NCBI GenBank assembly: GCA_022865865.1
Contig: JALHTN010000409.1
Location: 1 to 5,823 of the forward strand
Reading direction: 5' to 3'
DNA: 5,823 bases
Source of the DNA: Anaerolineales bacterium
GTDB lineage: Bacteria > Chloroflexota > Anaerolineae > Anaerolineales > UBA4823
Shown here: positions 5,381-5,823 of the stretch, piece by piece
Position numbering within the stretch: the stretch's first letter is position 1
How the letters are laid out: each line of letters opens with the position of its first letter
The notes under the pieces: generated by a model
Databases searched by the model: none
Told to the model about the DNA's origin: nothing
What the model saw: the letters and a program-made list of their open reading frames with translations, nothing else
Program-made: the position numbers and the translations under genes

Positions 5381-5823
5381 ATGGAATCCAAGGATTACAT
5401 CACACTAGAAGATCAATATGGTGCACATAATTACCATCCCCTGGACGTGGTAATTAATCGGGGAGAAGGCGTTTGGGTATTTGATGTGGATGGCAACCGA
5501 TACTTGGACTGCTTGAGTGCTTATTCTGCAGTAAACCAGGGTCACGTCCATCCAAAAATTCTTGCTGCCCTAGTGAAACAAGCACAGCAGATCACTTTAA
5601 CTTCACGCGCTTTCAGAAATGATCAATTGGCTCTTTTGTATCAGCAATTATCTGAAATCTCCGGGTATGAAATGTCTTTGCTGATGAACTCTGGAGCTGA
5701 AGCTGTTGAAACAGCGATCAAATTGGCTCGCAAATGGGCATACCAGGTTAAAACCGTACCACCCAACCAGGCTGAGATCATCACCATGGAGGGAAATTTC
5801 CACGGTCGCACGATCACCATCAT
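5381..5823 (+). CDS. rocD: Ornithine aminotransferase, N-terminal part (runs off the window)
   Basis: The first 147 codons of a class III PLP-dependent aminotransferase, open to the right edge. The family enzyme converts L-ornithine and 2-oxoglutarate to glutamate-5-semialdehyde and glutamate in the cytosol, linking arginine/ornithine breakdown to glutamate and proline. Marks in order: NYHPLDVVI at 17-25, [14 protein letters not shown] at 45-58, LTSRAF at 73-78, the PLP phosphate-binding region [18 protein letters not shown] at 102-119, and NFHGRT at 139-144. These match RocD/OAT closely, better than acetylornithine or GABA aminotransferases, which lack the [10 protein letters not shown] stretch. 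The PLP-binding lysine lies beyond the window. The ATG at 5381 is the only start that gives the expected N-terminus, but it has no strong Shine-Dalgarno site. The gene diverges from the lipid kinase gene across 244 bp. Confidence 0.93.
   Translation, partial: MESKDYITLEDQYGAHNYHPLDVVINRGEGVWVFDVDGNRYLDCLSAYSAVNQGHVHPKILAALVKQAQQITLTSRAFRNDQLALLYQQLSEISGYEMSLLMNSGAEAVETAIKLARKWAYQVKTVPPNQAEIITMEGNFHGRTITI

Overview
The window looks like a bacterial chromosome segment from the Chloroflexota, probably an Anaerolineae-like lineage. The main clue is the binding-protein gene at 499-1956. Directly after its lipobox cysteine comes a short Ala/Pro/Thr stretch and then a run of Val-Thr-Gln/Glu hexapeptide repeats, a linker style I associate with Chloroflexota solute-binding lipoproteins. 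Base composition is moderately AT-rich. Shine-Dalgarno sites are of the GGAGG type where they are clear, and the -10/-35 promoters are of ordinary sigma70 type. The taxonomic call is an inference, since no rRNA or marker gene is present.

Layout. Bases 1-84 may hold the end of an upstream gene, but this is weak. Bases 85-498 are non-coding and contain a near-consensus promoter (181-209) followed by a leader of about 280 nt. Bases 499-3933 form a three-gene carbohydrate-type (CUT1) ABC importer operon: lipoprotein binding protein (499-1956), a perfect 11-bp stem-loop (1973-1997), a MalF/UgpA-type permease (2010-2972) and a MalG/UgpE-type permease (2989-3933). No ATPase gene is present, so the system probably uses one encoded elsewhere. 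Bases 3934-4251 lie between convergent genes and carry a candidate terminator. On the minus strand, 4252-5136 encodes a YegS/BmrU-like diacylglycerol/lipid kinase, with its own extended -10 promoter and a 16-bp palindrome in its leader. Diverging from it on the plus strand, the 5' part of an ornithine aminotransferase gene (rocD) starts at 5381 and runs off the right edge.

How the genes work together. The binding protein should capture a sugar or other polar solute outside the membrane and deliver it to the permease heterodimer. The stem-loop between binding-protein and permease genes is well placed to give more binding protein than permease. The lipid kinase and rocD look like independent single-gene units that share a 244-bp divergent control region. 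They have no evident link to the transporter.

I did not find a clearly new biological system here. The points most worth a second look are non-coding: the long leader with an unused Shine-Dalgarno sequence, the intra-operon stem-loop, and the two palindromes placed at the divergent promoters.
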